Positions 1 through 7,540 of a stretch of DNA of 21,102 bases are shown here, piece by piece. This DNA comes from CAZKUN01 sp964555935. GTDB taxonomy: Bacteria; Armatimonadota; Zipacnadia; Zipacnadales; VGFC01. Both the position numbers and the translations under genes were made by a program. The first letter of the stretch is position 1, and each line of letters starts with the position of its first letter. Under the pieces are notes generated by a model. That model had not been told where the DNA came from. It did no database searches and saw only the letters and a list, made by a program, of their open reading frames with translations. The stretch spans positions 1 through 21,102 of the forward strand of contig CAZKUN010000165.1 in the NCBI GenBank assembly GCA_964555935.1, read 5' to 3'.

Positions 1-47
1 GCCTCCCATTTCAAACGCCGCCGTAGTGCCTCCCGTTTAAAGCGCCG
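1..47. repeat. Two imperfect 20-bp direct repeats, 27-bp period
   Basis: Positions 1-20 and 28-47 match at 17 of 20 bases; both copies begin GCCTCCC and end CGCCG. The first copy sits exactly at the window edge, so the array may continue leftward. It lies 50 bp upstream of the serine recombinase start. It could be a recombinase or regulator binding array or a small tandem repeat; the sequence does not say which. Confidence 0.45.
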
Positions 48-96
48 TCAACACCTAAGACTGCCGCCAGACACGTCCGGCACTTGGTGAGGCAAC

Positions 97-1266
97 ATGA
101 AGCAAGCCGTCGTATACGCCAGAGTCTCCAGTAAGGACCAGACCCAGGAGGGCTACTCCATCCCGGCGCAACTCAAGCTGCTCCGGGAGTACGCCGGCGA
201 GCGCGGATTCGATGTCGTCCGTGAGTTCGTGGATGTTGAAACGGCCAAGCGAGCCGGGAGGAGCGAATTCGGGGCGATGATCGAGTCATTGCGCCGACGC
301 GGCAGGTCGTCGCGCACTATACTCGTTGAGAAGACAGACAGGCTTTACCGCAATTTCCGGGACTACGTGACGATTGACGAGTTGGGGGCAGAAATCCACT
401 TCGTCAAGGAGGGGGTAGTCATCTCAGATGACTCCCTGTCGGACGCCAAGTTCATGCATGGCATCCGCCTGCTGATGGCCAAGAAGTACATCGACAATCT
501 GTCTGAGGAAGCCAGCAAAGGAATGCTCGAAAAGGCCGAGCAGGGGACCTGGCCATCGGTCGCCCCGCTGGGTTACATCAACGTCAGCGTCGGACAGAGA
601 CAGGGCATAGCGCTGGACCCTGAGCGCGCCGGCCTGATGCGGAGGATGTTCGAGAAGTATGCCGAGGGCAACTGCAGCCTGGACGAAATCAGGGAGTGGG
701 CCAGGTCTGAGGGCCTAACGGCACGACGCGGGCGGCCGCCCTCCAAGAGCACGATCGAGCGCGTGCTGAAGAACCCGTTCTACATCGGGCGGTTCACGTG
801 GAAGGGCAAGACCTACGAAGGCGATCACGAGCACCTGATCAGCGTGGAGCTATTCCAACGGGCGCAAATGGCGTTCACCAAGGGCAACCACCATGGCCGC
901 AAGAACAGGCGGACGTTCGCCTACACGGGGATGATCAGATGCGCCCAGTGCGGATGCCTGGTGACAGCCGACATACACAAGGGCAAGTATATCTACTACC
1001 ACTGCACTCGCGGCCGAGGCCCTTGCGATACGGGACAGATCCGTGAGGATCGGCTGGAGACGCTTCTCGGGGAAGTGGTCCGCGCGGTCCACATCGACGA
1101 CGAGACGATCCAGTGGGTGATCGCGGCGCTCAAGGAGAGCCACAAAGAAGAGCAAGTCTTCCATGGGGAGCAGGTCGCGCGGCTACAGGGAGAGGTCTCA
1201 AGACTACAGAACCAGCTTGACAAGGCGTACGACGACCGCCTCGCCGGTCTGATCTCGGAGGACTAA
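97..1266 (+). CDS. Large serine recombinase, cut short by an in-frame stop
   Basis: This is a site-specific DNA recombinase of the large serine (resolvase/invertase) family, which cuts and rejoins att sites through a serine nucleophile. The N-terminal catalytic domain shows YARVSS with the likely nucleophile Ser11, then a VEKTDRLYRN helix typical of the family. A 'recombinase' DNA-binding domain covers roughly residues 150-265. A zinc ribbon follows, with Cys282 and Cys285 and a second Cys pair near 308 and 315, and a coiled coil starts near 350. The ATG at 97 has a GTGAGG ribosome site five bases upstream. The frame ends at TAA 1264-1266 after 389 residues, but the same frame continues with recognisable family sequence to 1554 (next entry). 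The intact protein would be about 485 aa. The truncated form keeps catalytic and zinc domains but loses the end of the coiled coil and the C-terminal tail, so it is probably inactive or impaired. Confidence 0.85.
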   Translation: MKQAVVYARVSSKDQTQEGYSIPAQLKLLREYAGERGFDVVREFVDVETAKRAGRSEFGAMIESLRRRGRSSRTILVEKTDRLYRNFRDYVTIDELGAEIHFVKEGVVISDDSLSDAKFMHGIRLLMAKKYIDNLSEEASKGMLEKAEQGTWPSVAPLGYINVSVGQRQGIALDPERAGLMRRMFEKYAEGNCSLDEIREWARSEGLTARRGRPPSKSTIERVLKNPFYIGRFTWKGKTYEGDHEHLISVELFQRAQMAFTKGNHHGRKNRRTFAYTGMIRCAQCGCLVTADIHKGKYIYYHCTRGRGPCDTGQIREDRLETLLGEVVRAVHIDDETIQWVIAALKESHKEEQVFHGEQVARLQGEVSRLQNQLDKAYDDRLAGLISED

Positions 1267-1554
1267 TGGAAGCGCAGGTCGCGGGAGTGGACGGCTCACC
1301 AGATGGACCTGCTCCGTACGGTGGAGGAACACCAGACCGCAAACCACGCCTACTTCGACGAGGGTGAACGACTACTCCGCCTGGCCCAGAGGGCCCACGA
1401 CCTCTGGCTGGCACAGCCCCAGACCGAGAAGAGGAAGCTGCTGGATCTGCTACTCTCGAACTCCACGTGGGACGGCGAAAACCTCGACGCTACCTACAAA
1501 AAACCCTTCTGCTGGTTGGCAGAAGGGTCGTTGTGTACCGTATGGCGGGGTTGA
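1267..1554 (+). pseudogene. C-terminal remnant of the serine recombinase
   Basis: This stretch is in the same frame as the recombinase and is separated from it only by TAA 1264-1266. It encodes WKRRSREW, then EEHQTANHAYFDEG, LLRLAQRAHDLW, EKRKLLDLLLSN and KKPFCWLAEG, which match the conserved C-terminal tail of this family (helices, then a PF-x-LA-type ending). The family usually has Phe or Tyr where the stop lies, so a TAT or TAC to TAA change would explain it. The ATG at 1303 has no ribosome site, so separate translation is unlikely. The natural stop at 1552-1554 lies inside the oppositely oriented tRNA-Asp gene. Confidence is high that this is the missing tail. Confidence 0.8.
1498..1528 (-). 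terminator. Rho-independent terminator of tRNA-Asp
   Basis: Read on the minus strand, a 10-bp perfect stem (1503-1512 paired with 1519-1528, six-base loop) is followed at once by a run of six T (complement of A1498-1503). It begins 15 bp after the tRNA 3' end. It lies within the coding remnant of the recombinase, so the same bases serve both readings. Confidence 0.85.
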
Positions 1555-1620
1555 CGGGACTTGAACCCGCGACTTCCAGCTTGACAGGCTGGCACTCTGA
1601 ACCAACTGAGCTACAACCCC
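1543..1620 (-). tRNA. tRNA-Asp (GTC)
   Basis: A full cloverleaf reads on the minus strand. The acceptor GGGGTTG (from 1620) pairs with CAACCCC (1553-1547), with discriminator G and an encoded CCA at 1545-1543. The D arm is GCTC/GAGT. The anticodon stem CCAGC/GCTGG holds the loop CTGTCAA, giving anticodon GTC (Asp). The T stem GCGGG/CCCGT carries TTCAAGT. Length with CCA is 78 nt. The variable loop is short, as expected of a class I tRNA. Confidence 0.97.
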
Positions 1621-1666
1621 GCGCTGTACATATATACATCCGCGACCTATGAAGGTTGCGGGCGTG

Positions 1667-1695
1667 ATAATAGCAGATTCGGGTGCCCATGTCAA
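1667..1695 (-). promoter_or_regulatory. Sigma70-type promoter of tRNA-Asp
   Basis: On the minus strand a perfect -35 TTGACA (1695-1690) is followed by a 17-bp spacer and the -10 TATTAT (1672-1667). Transcription should start near 1660, giving a leader of about 40 nt before the tRNA. The bases just after the -10 are GC-rich (CACGCCCGC), the discriminator type associated with stringent control of stable RNA genes; that control is inference. Confidence 0.8.
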
Positions 1696-1869
1696 CGTCG
1701 CGGGGGCGTCTTTTGCGGGGGCATTGCGCGTGGCGGCGGGCCCGGAGGGAGTTCCCGGTTCGAGAGGCGAACTACCGGCGCGTCCGGGCGTTAAGATTAG
1801 CGAACGAAACGCCTATCAACAACGGGGCCCGTGGCCCCAGAACGCAACGGATTGCACCTGGAACCCGCC

Positions 1870-3063
1870 ATGCACAGAGGACGCTTCTGCCGGAGAGAGT
1901 TCATCCATCGCGTAGCCAAGACCGGAGCCGCCGCCGCGCTTGCCGGTGCCACGGGCGTGCATGCCTCGGGCCAAGACGCCCCAGCCGAAACGCCGGCACC
2001 TGACCCGCCCGCGGCCGAACCAACAACGCCCCCCGCTCCCCCGCTGGCGAGGTACTTCGGCGTCGCCGCGGAGACGGGCGAGCTGCCATGCACGCTCTGC
2101 CCGCGAGCGTGCAAGATCAAACCGAACGCGCGCGGTCATTGTCAGGCCTACACGCATAACGCCGATGGCCAACTCGAATCCCTCGGCTACGGGAAGATCG
2201 CCAAGCTGGCAGTCGAACAGATCGAGACCGACCACTTCTTCCACGTATTGCCCGGAGCGCAAGCCATCTTCGTCGGGGCGCCGAGCTGCAACCTGCATTG
2301 CACGTACTGCTCGGAGTGGAAGATGTCCCAGTTCCCCCGCGAGAAGGTCACGACCGAGGACATCGAGCCCTCGGCTCTTGTCGAGCAGGTCGGCGCGCAA
2401 GGCGGCAAGCTCCTGGGCTTCACCTACACGGACCCGGCTGTCGCGCTCGAATACGCCACCGACGTCGCGGTTGCGGCGCGCGAGGCGGGCATCCACCCCA
2501 TCGCGCACACGGCCGGGTACATCATGCCCGAGCCGATGAAAGACTACGCCTCGGTCCTGTCGGCGATCAACATCGACATCAAAGCCTACGCCGATAGCAC
2601 GTACAAGAGGCTCAGCCAGGGATCGCTGCAGCCGGTGCTGGACGCCATCAGGGCCGTGCGCGAGACGAACGCGTGGCTGGAGCTGACATTCCTCGTTGTG
2701 CCCGGCTACAACAACCAGGCCGGGCCGATCAAGGAGATGTGCAAGTGGATCGTAGATAACTGCGGCCCCGCAACGCCGCTCCACTTCGTGCGTTTCTTCC
2801 CGCGCTACAAGCACCGCCAATACCAGACGGCGACCACACCTCACGTCACGCTCAAGCAGTTCCGGGAGACCGCGTACGAGGAGGGACTGCTCTTCGCATA
2901 CGTGGGCAATGTTCCGGGCGATGTGGGCGAATCGACCCTCTGCCCCGGCTGCAAGGAGGTCGTCATCAGCCGAGTTGGAACCAACATCGGCGGCCCCAAC
3001 TTCGACCCCAAGCGCGGTCTCTGCACGGGCTGCGGAATCGGCATCCCCGGTATCTGGGAGTGA
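1870..3063 (+). CDS. amrS: AmrS-family radical SAM protein with Tat signal
   Basis: This is a radical SAM enzyme of the AmmeMemoRadiSam family; the substrate of this family is unknown to me. The SAM cluster motif is CNLHCTYC (Cys140, Cys144, Cys147). The family's flanking cysteine sites are present: CTLCPRAC near residue 74, and a C-terminal pair (CPGC, CTGC) ending in GIPGIW. I chose ATG 1870 because it opens a twin-arginine signal (CRREFIHRVAKTG, then an Ala-rich stretch) and a Pro-rich linker. A GTG 39 bp upstream would only lengthen the tail before it. The product is 397 aa. The usual partners AMMECR1 and Memo are not adjacent. A D-aminoacylase-type gene follows 15 bp later and is probably co-transcribed. 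Family assignment is firm; export by Tat is inferred from the signal. Confidence 0.85.
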   Translation: MHRGRFCRREFIHRVAKTGAAAALAGATGVHASGQDAPAETPAPDPPAAEPTTPPAPPLARYFGVAAETGELPCTLCPRACKIKPNARGHCQAYTHNADGQLESLGYGKIAKLAVEQIETDHFFHVLPGAQAIFVGAPSCNLHCTYCSEWKMSQFPREKVTTEDIEPSALVEQVGAQGGKLLGFTYTDPAVALEYATDVAVAAREAGIHPIAHTAGYIMPEPMKDYASVLSAINIDIKAYADSTYKRLSQGSLQPVLDAIRAVRETNAWLELTFLVVPGYNNQAGPIKEMCKWIVDNCGPATPLHFVRFFPRYKHRQYQTATTPHVTLKQFRETAYEEGLLFAYVGNVPGDVGESTLCPGCKEVVISRVGTNIGGPNFDPKRGLCTGCGIGIPGIWE

Positions 3064-3078
3064 GACCCAACCACTAAC

Positions 3079-4686
3079 ATGCATGACATCATCCTGACGA
3101 ACGGGCAGATTATCGACGGCTCGGGCGGACCATCGCTCCGAGCCGACGTCGCGATTCGGGACGGACGCATAGAGGCGATCGGCTCTCTCGGCAATGCCAA
3201 GGCCCGCGAACGGATCGACTGCGCGGGCCGCGTGGTCGCGCCGGGGTTCATCGACCTGCACGCGCACTCCGAGTTGACGCTGCTGGTCAACCCCGCCGGC
3301 GAGAGCAAGCTCCACCAAGGCGTGACGACGGAACTCAACGGTCAGTGCGGGCTGGCTCCGTTCCCCGTCCGCGCGCGCGATATCACCGAGATGCGGAGCG
3401 TCTGCACGTTCGTCGACGCCCCGGTCGACTGGACGTGGGAGACGTTCGGCGACTACGTGGCGACGCTGGAGAAGGCAGGCCCCGCCTACAACGTGGCAAC
3501 GCTCGTCGGCCAGAGCGCGCTACGGGCGTGGGTGATGGGCTTTGAGGGGCGGACGGCGACGCCCGCCGAACTCGACGAGATGTGCGGGTTGCTGGACGAA
3601 TGCCTGAGCGCCGGCGGCGTGGGCGTGTCGCTCGGGCTCAGCTACCCGTTGGGCATATTCGGCGACGCGGAAGAAGGCCTGCGCCTGGCGGAGGTCGCCG
3701 CGAAACACGACGGCGTGGTTACCGTCCACCTGCGTAACGAGGGCCCATCGCTGAACGAGTCTCTCGACGAGATGTTCGAGATCACCGAGAAGACAGGCTG
3801 CCGACTGCAAATCGCGCACCTGAAGTGCGTCGGCCGCCCCAACTGGGGCCAGTCGCTCAGCGTCCTGGCGAAGCTGCAGGCGGTCGTCGATGGCGGACTT
3901 GACGTCGCGTATGACGTCTACCCGTACACGGCCGGAAGCCGGCATCTGTACGGCTCGCTGCCGGCGTGGGTGCTCGATGGCGGCGTGGCGGCCATGGTCG
4001 ACCGGCTGAAACAACAGAATGTCCGCGATGAACTGCGGGAATCGCTGAGTGAGTGGGCCACGGGCGAGGCTACGGGCGGCGGATTCGAGATGGACTATGC
4101 GGGCACGATGATCACGGCGGTCACGAGCGAAGCCAACGCCTGGTGCGTGGGCAAACGTTTGGACGAGATCGCCCGCGAGCGCGACGCGGATCCGCTGGAC
4201 GCGACGCTCGACCTGCTCATCGAGGAAGCCGGCGAGGTGAGCTGCTGTCTGTGGGCGATGCTTGAGGACGACGTGCAGCACTTCCTGGCGCACCCGCTGG
4301 GCTGCATCGCCACGGACGGGCTGGCATTCGCGCCATACGGTCCGCTCTCCAAGGGCGCTCCCCACCCGCGCTGCTACGGGACGTACGCGCGTTTCCTGGG
4401 GCATTACGTCCGCGACGAGGGGCTGGTTAGCCTGGCCGAGGGCGTCCGCAAATGCACGAGCCTGCCGGCGTCTCGGCTGAAGCTGGACGACCGGGGCCGG
4501 ATCGCGGAAGGGCTTCGCGCGGATATCACGGTCTTTGACCCGGACACGATCGCGGAACGTGGGGATTTCGGCGCGCCGCACTTCTATCCGACCGGCATCG
4601 ACACGGTCATCGTGAACGGCGCCTTGACGATTGGAGAAGGCGAGACGCTAACAACTCGGGCCGGGAACGTGTTGAAGGGCACATAA
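3079..4686 (+). CDS. N-acyl-D-amino-acid deacylase family amidohydrolase
   Basis: A metal-dependent amidohydrolase of the D-aminoacylase branch, expected to hydrolyse N-acyl groups from D-amino acids or related amides. The TIM-barrel metal ligands are all visible: HAH (His61, His63), Cys90 in NGQCG, His217 in VHLRNEG, His247 in IAHLK and Asp413 in ATDGLA. Their spacing follows that of characterised D-aminoacylases. The small beta domain appears at both ends, starting DIILTNGQIIDGSG and ending with a VIVNG segment. The 535-aa length is usual for the family. There is no signal peptide, so it should be cytoplasmic. It starts 15 bp after amrS with no clear ribosome site, suggesting coupled expression. 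The substrate is not determined by sequence; dihydroorotase or hydantoinase activity is less likely given the Cys ligand. Confidence 0.87.
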   Translation: MHDIILTNGQIIDGSGGPSLRADVAIRDGRIEAIGSLGNAKARERIDCAGRVVAPGFIDLHAHSELTLLVNPAGESKLHQGVTTELNGQCGLAPFPVRARDITEMRSVCTFVDAPVDWTWETFGDYVATLEKAGPAYNVATLVGQSALRAWVMGFEGRTATPAELDEMCGLLDECLSAGGVGVSLGLSYPLGIFGDAEEGLRLAEVAAKHDGVVTVHLRNEGPSLNESLDEMFEITEKTGCRLQIAHLKCVGRPNWGQSLSVLAKLQAVVDGGLDVAYDVYPYTAGSRHLYGSLPAWVLDGGVAAMVDRLKQQNVRDELRESLSEWATGEATGGGFEMDYAGTMITAVTSEANAWCVGKRLDEIARERDADPLDATLDLLIEEAGEVSCCLWAMLEDDVQHFLAHPLGCIATDGLAFAPYGPLSKGAPHPRCYGTYARFLGHYVRDEGLVSLAEGVRKCTSLPASRLKLDDRGRIAEGLRADITVFDPDTIAERGDFGAPHFYPTGIDTVIVNGALTIGEGETLTTRAGNVLKGT

Positions 4687-4791
4687 GGGTTCTCGCAGAT
4701 TGCAGGAGGAGGGCCCAGCAAGCGCGGCGAATTCGGAGTTTGGACGCGCGCGCTGCCAGGCGAGTCAGCCCTGGCGCGGCTATCGTGTCTG

Positions 4792-4800
4792 TGGTACAAT
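4792..4800 (+). promoter_or_regulatory. Extended -10 promoter of the stalk-domain gene
   Basis: TGGTACAAT gives the extended -10 pattern TGn followed by TACAAT (4795-4800). No good -35 sits at the usual distance, as is tolerated for extended -10 promoters. It would give a leader of about 80 nt before the ATG at 4889. The rest of the 4687-4888 gap shows only a weak 6-bp hairpin at 4755-4775. Confidence 0.5.
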
Positions 4801-4888
4801 GCCGTTGACGTGCGTTTCGTCTTTGTGATGGGTGTGCCCACGATTCCAGGTCCGACGCGCTTACGGGCCAACTAGGGGCGGTGCTGTG

Positions 4889-5713
4889 ATGCATCTTCGA
4901 CGAGGCTCTCTGCTGATTCTGACGGGCATCCTGCTCGCGTTTGTCGTCGTATCGGTCGCCGGAGCGGGCGAGACAGTCGTCCGTGGCGATGGCAACCTGA
5001 AGCTCGCGATCACCGGTGGCGAGCGCGCCAAGACGCCGGACGGCTCAACGATCGTGAAGGGCAAGCTCCTTATCAGCCCGGCGGCGGACCAGTTGCCCGG
5101 CACCTGGACGACCTTCCTGGTCGACGGGCGGAGCCACTATTCGACCAACAATCCTCTCCCGACGCTGGAGCTGGACACGACCGGCCTCAGCGAGGGCAAG
5201 CACACGGTTCGCGTCGACAACCTCGACGGCACGCGCCGCGTGGCGAGCACGGGCGATATCGTGCTCGAGATCGCCAACGACGCGGTGCTCTCCCAAGTCG
5301 GGCAGGCGGCGCCGGCGCGGCCCGCGTTCGTCAAGCTGCACCACAAGAAGATCCTACGCGAGGTTGTCTGGTTCAACGGCCAAGAGGGCGACCTCGAGAA
5401 GCACGGCACGATCCGGGGCAACCGCTGCTTCATCACGCTGACCGACCTCATGCGCCACATCGGCGGACAAGTCGACTGGGGCCCGCCGCGAGACATCGTG
5501 CTGGCGACACGCAACGCCGTCACGGTCCGCGTCATTCCCGGAAGCAGGACCGTCTATGTGAACGGTCAGGCGCAGAAGATGCCGGTCGCGTCCTTCCGCA
5601 GGGCGAACCGCACGTGGGTGCCGATCCGGCCGATGTGCGAGTTCTACGGCATCCAGGTTGACTGGGACTACGACACCGATCGCGCGTACATCACCTACCA
5701 GATCGGCGGGTAG
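4889..5713 (+). CDS. Secreted copper-amine-oxidase-like stalk-domain protein
   Basis: A 274-aa exported protein. The ATG at 4889 was preferred over upstream in-frame ATG 4832 because it opens a classic Sec signal (HLRR, a hydrophobic run of about 20 residues, then AGA before ETVV) and follows AGGGGCGG. Residues about 30-130 form a beta-rich region with Ig-like phrasing (GTWTTFLVDG, GLSEGKHTVRVDN). From about 165 to the end lies a 'stalk' domain of the copper amine oxidase N-terminal type: CFITLTDLMRHIGG, VYVNGQAQKMP, TWVPIRPMCEFYG and a closing DRAYITYQIGG. Such domains sit on cell-surface enzymes and bind neither copper nor substrate by themselves. The gene has its own promoter and terminator. 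Role unknown; probably a surface or wall protein. Confidence 0.75.
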   Translation: MHLRRGSLLILTGILLAFVVVSVAGAGETVVRGDGNLKLAITGGERAKTPDGSTIVKGKLLISPAADQLPGTWTTFLVDGRSHYSTNNPLPTLELDTTGLSEGKHTVRVDNLDGTRRVASTGDIVLEIANDAVLSQVGQAAPARPAFVKLHHKKILREVVWFNGQEGDLEKHGTIRGNRCFITLTDLMRHIGGQVDWGPPRDIVLATRNAVTVRVIPGSRTVYVNGQAQKMPVASFRRANRTWVPIRPMCEFYGIQVDWDYDTDRAYITYQIGG

Positions 5714-5736
5714 TCTCAACCCAGCAACGAAGAATC

Positions 5737-5778
5737 ACGGGGACGGCGGCTTGGCCGCCGTCCCCGTTCTGTTTTCGC
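5737..5778 (+). terminator. Strong rho-independent terminator
   Basis: A perfect 14-bp GC-rich stem (5737-5750 with 5754-5767, three-base loop TTG) is followed by TCTGTTTTC. It closes the stalk-domain transcription unit 24 bp after its stop. On the minus strand, for the convergent TPR gene ending at 5796, the hairpin is present but not followed by a T run. Confidence 0.85.
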
Positions 5779-5795
5779 CAGTTGTCAGAGAGCGG

Positions 5796-7379
5796 CTACT
5801 GGGAGACCAGCGCCGCGGCCGTATTCGCGATCTCATCGTCAGGACTCATCGTCAGCGCCCTGTTGAGATGCCGCGCCGCTTTCCCGTCATTACCGGTCAG
5901 CGCCAGGGCAATCGCGAGGAACGTCTCAGCCTGAGCATCGGCCGTCCAGGCATCCACGGCCGCCCGTAGAGGCTCGATCGCTCCTTCAGCGTCTCCCTGC
6001 TTCAACATGATCGTGCCGAGCATCAACCGCGCCAACGGCAGGCGTTCATCATCAAGGGCGATCGCCGCGTTGAGTTCTGTCGCGGCGGCATCGAGGTCGC
6101 CCTGCTTCTGATGCACTTTGGCCGCCGTGCAGCGGAGCGTTCCGCTGTCGGCGTACATGAGGCTCTCGGCTGCCGCGGCGCCGATGGCGTCGAGATCGCC
6201 CGTCCGCGTCAGCGTACCGAGGTACGCTTCCCAACGTTCCGCCGAGGTTGGATCGACCTCCGTGCTTGCCCGCAGGCGAGAGAGCGCGCCAGCCAGATTC
6301 CCGTGCAATACCGCGTAGACTGACATCAGTTCATACACGTCGGACGCCTGCCCGCCCTCGCGCTTCAGCATCGCCGCCGTCGCCAGCTCCCCCCGCGTGA
6401 GCTGGCGCTGGTCAATGACGAGCATTCTCGGCCAAGCTCCCATGGGGTCGCCACCGCCGGCTCGAGTCAACGCGCGCTCGACGCTCGCCCATCGAGAGAA
6501 GACCTGCAGCCGCACGTCCGACGGATGTTGGCGAGCCAGCTCCGCCAAGCCATCCGCCACGCCCGCTAGCCCCACGACGGCTCCATCCTGGCCGGAAATG
6601 GCGGCCGCCATGGATGCCTGGACGCGGACGAGAATGCCGAACATGCCCGGCGACAACTGCTGGCCGCCCGACGCCTCATTCGCATCGTCGACGTACATCA
6701 GAGCGTTGCCGGCTAGCTGCTGGATGAGGTTCCCGATGACTTCGGGGTCGCGTCGACCTTCCTCGATGGCCGATTCCAGCCCAGCCACCGCCGGCGTCTT
6801 CACCGAGTCGAACCAGTCATGGAAGGCCTCGGGCGTCTCGAACTCCATGGCGGCCATCTGCCCGAGGAGATCGACCAGGTCCCACAAGGGCTTCGCCGCG
6901 CTCTGAGCGCGCGCGAAGGGCGGCCACCAAAGCTCCGGATGGTCATCAGCGAGTTCGTCAATGATCGGCAGCGCTTCGTCTGAGTTTCCGCCCTCCCACA
7001 GCGCCTGCGCGATGCCAAGCTTGGCATCGAGATCGCCCGGGTCCGCCTCCAGTGCGGATGCGAACGACGTCGCGGCGCGGGCATACTCGGCCTCGTGGCC
7101 ACCGAGGCCGAGGGCGTCAAGCGCGGTCGCGAGATCGAGGCGCGCCGATGCGTCCTCCGGCGCCGCTGCCAGCCGCGCGTTGGCTGACTCAAACAGCGCC
7201 GAGGGATCTCCCGCGTGATGAAGCGCGACCTCGCGAATCGAGAAACTGACGCGAGCCTTCAGGTTCACCTGCGGGTAAGGGATGTCCTCAACGAGTTGCT
7301 TCAAGGCGTCGACATCAGCGGCCTGACTCGCGAGGGGTAATATGAGCGCGACCAACATAAGCAAGCGGCGCAATGGCAT
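5796..7379 (-). CDS. Secreted TPR-repeat protein
   Basis: A 527-aa tetratricopeptide repeat protein, probably a periplasmic or surface scaffold. I placed the start at the ATG complementary to 7377-7379: it opens a Sec signal (PLRRLLMLVALILPLASQA before ADV) and has GGAGG ten bases upstream. Upstream in-frame sequence looks non-coding. TPR-like helix pairs occur near residues 65-150 (ALDADPGDLDAKLG-type phrasing, AEYARAATSFASALEADP) and again from about 360 to the end (GDLDAAATELNAAIALD, GDAEGAIEPLRAAVDAW, NDGKAARHLNRALTMSPDD). The middle portion is helical without clear repeats. It is divergent from the oxidoreductase at 7541 and has a good promoter of its own. No enzymatic domain is visible. 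Confidence 0.75.
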   Translation of the reverse strand: MPLRRLLMLVALILPLASQAADVDALKQLVEDIPYPQVNLKARVSFSIREVALHHAGDPSALFESANARLAAAPEDASARLDLATALDALGLGGHEAEYARAATSFASALEADPGDLDAKLGIAQALWEGGNSDEALPIIDELADDHPELWWPPFARAQSAAKPLWDLVDLLGQMAAMEFETPEAFHDWFDSVKTPAVAGLESAIEEGRRDPEVIGNLIQQLAGNALMYVDDANEASGGQQLSPGMFGILVRVQASMAAAISGQDGAVVGLAGVADGLAELARQHPSDVRLQVFSRWASVERALTRAGGGDPMGAWPRMLVIDQRQLTRGELATAAMLKREGGQASDVYELMSVYAVLHGNLAGALSRLRASTEVDPTSAERWEAYLGTLTRTGDLDAIGAAAAESLMYADSGTLRCTAAKVHQKQGDLDAAATELNAAIALDDERLPLARLMLGTIMLKQGDAEGAIEPLRAAVDAWTADAQAETFLAIALALTGNDGKAARHLNRALTMSPDDEIANTAAALVSQ

Positions 7380-7423
7380 TCGGTCCGATCCTCCAGCGTG
7401 GGTGCTTCGCGTGAACGCACCTG

Positions 7424-7452
7424 ATAATAGAGGCTCGCACGCGCCGCCGCAA
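7424..7452 (-). promoter_or_regulatory. Sigma70-type promoter of the TPR gene
   Basis: On the minus strand TTGCGG (7452-7447), a 17-bp spacer and TATTAT (7429-7424) fit a sigma70 promoter. The predicted start is about 38 nt upstream of the ATG at 7379. I found no equally good promoter facing the plus-strand gene at 7541 in this 161-bp intergenic stretch. Confidence 0.55.
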
Positions 7453-7540
7453 GTGCAATCGGGGCGCGAGCGCTGCAGGTATATCCATGGCGAAACGGAA
7501 ATGCAGGCCGGACTCACCACGATTTCAGGAGGACACTCGG

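Noticed and set aside
1264..1266. Stop-codon reassignment (TAA read as an amino acid)
   Set aside because: Several genes here end in TAA at natural family ends (ubiD, apbE, the amidohydrolase) and no other gene has an internal TAA, so a genome-wide altered code is not supported.
1467..1652. Plus-strand open frame containing GLEPATSSLTG-like sequence
   Set aside because: It is the antisense translation of tRNA-Asp, a well-known source of false proteins.
1816..3318. 500-codon open frame on the minus strand
   Set aside because: It lies wholly opposite amrS and the amidohydrolase start, is Arg/Val-rich, and has no family features; a high-GC shadow frame.
3520..4581. 353-codon open frame on the minus strand
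   Set aside because: It is antisense to the amidohydrolase, whose metal ligands are all intact; no ribosome site or motif supports it.
4755..4775. Possible terminator after the amidohydrolase
   Set aside because: Only a 6-bp stem with a 9-base loop and no T run.
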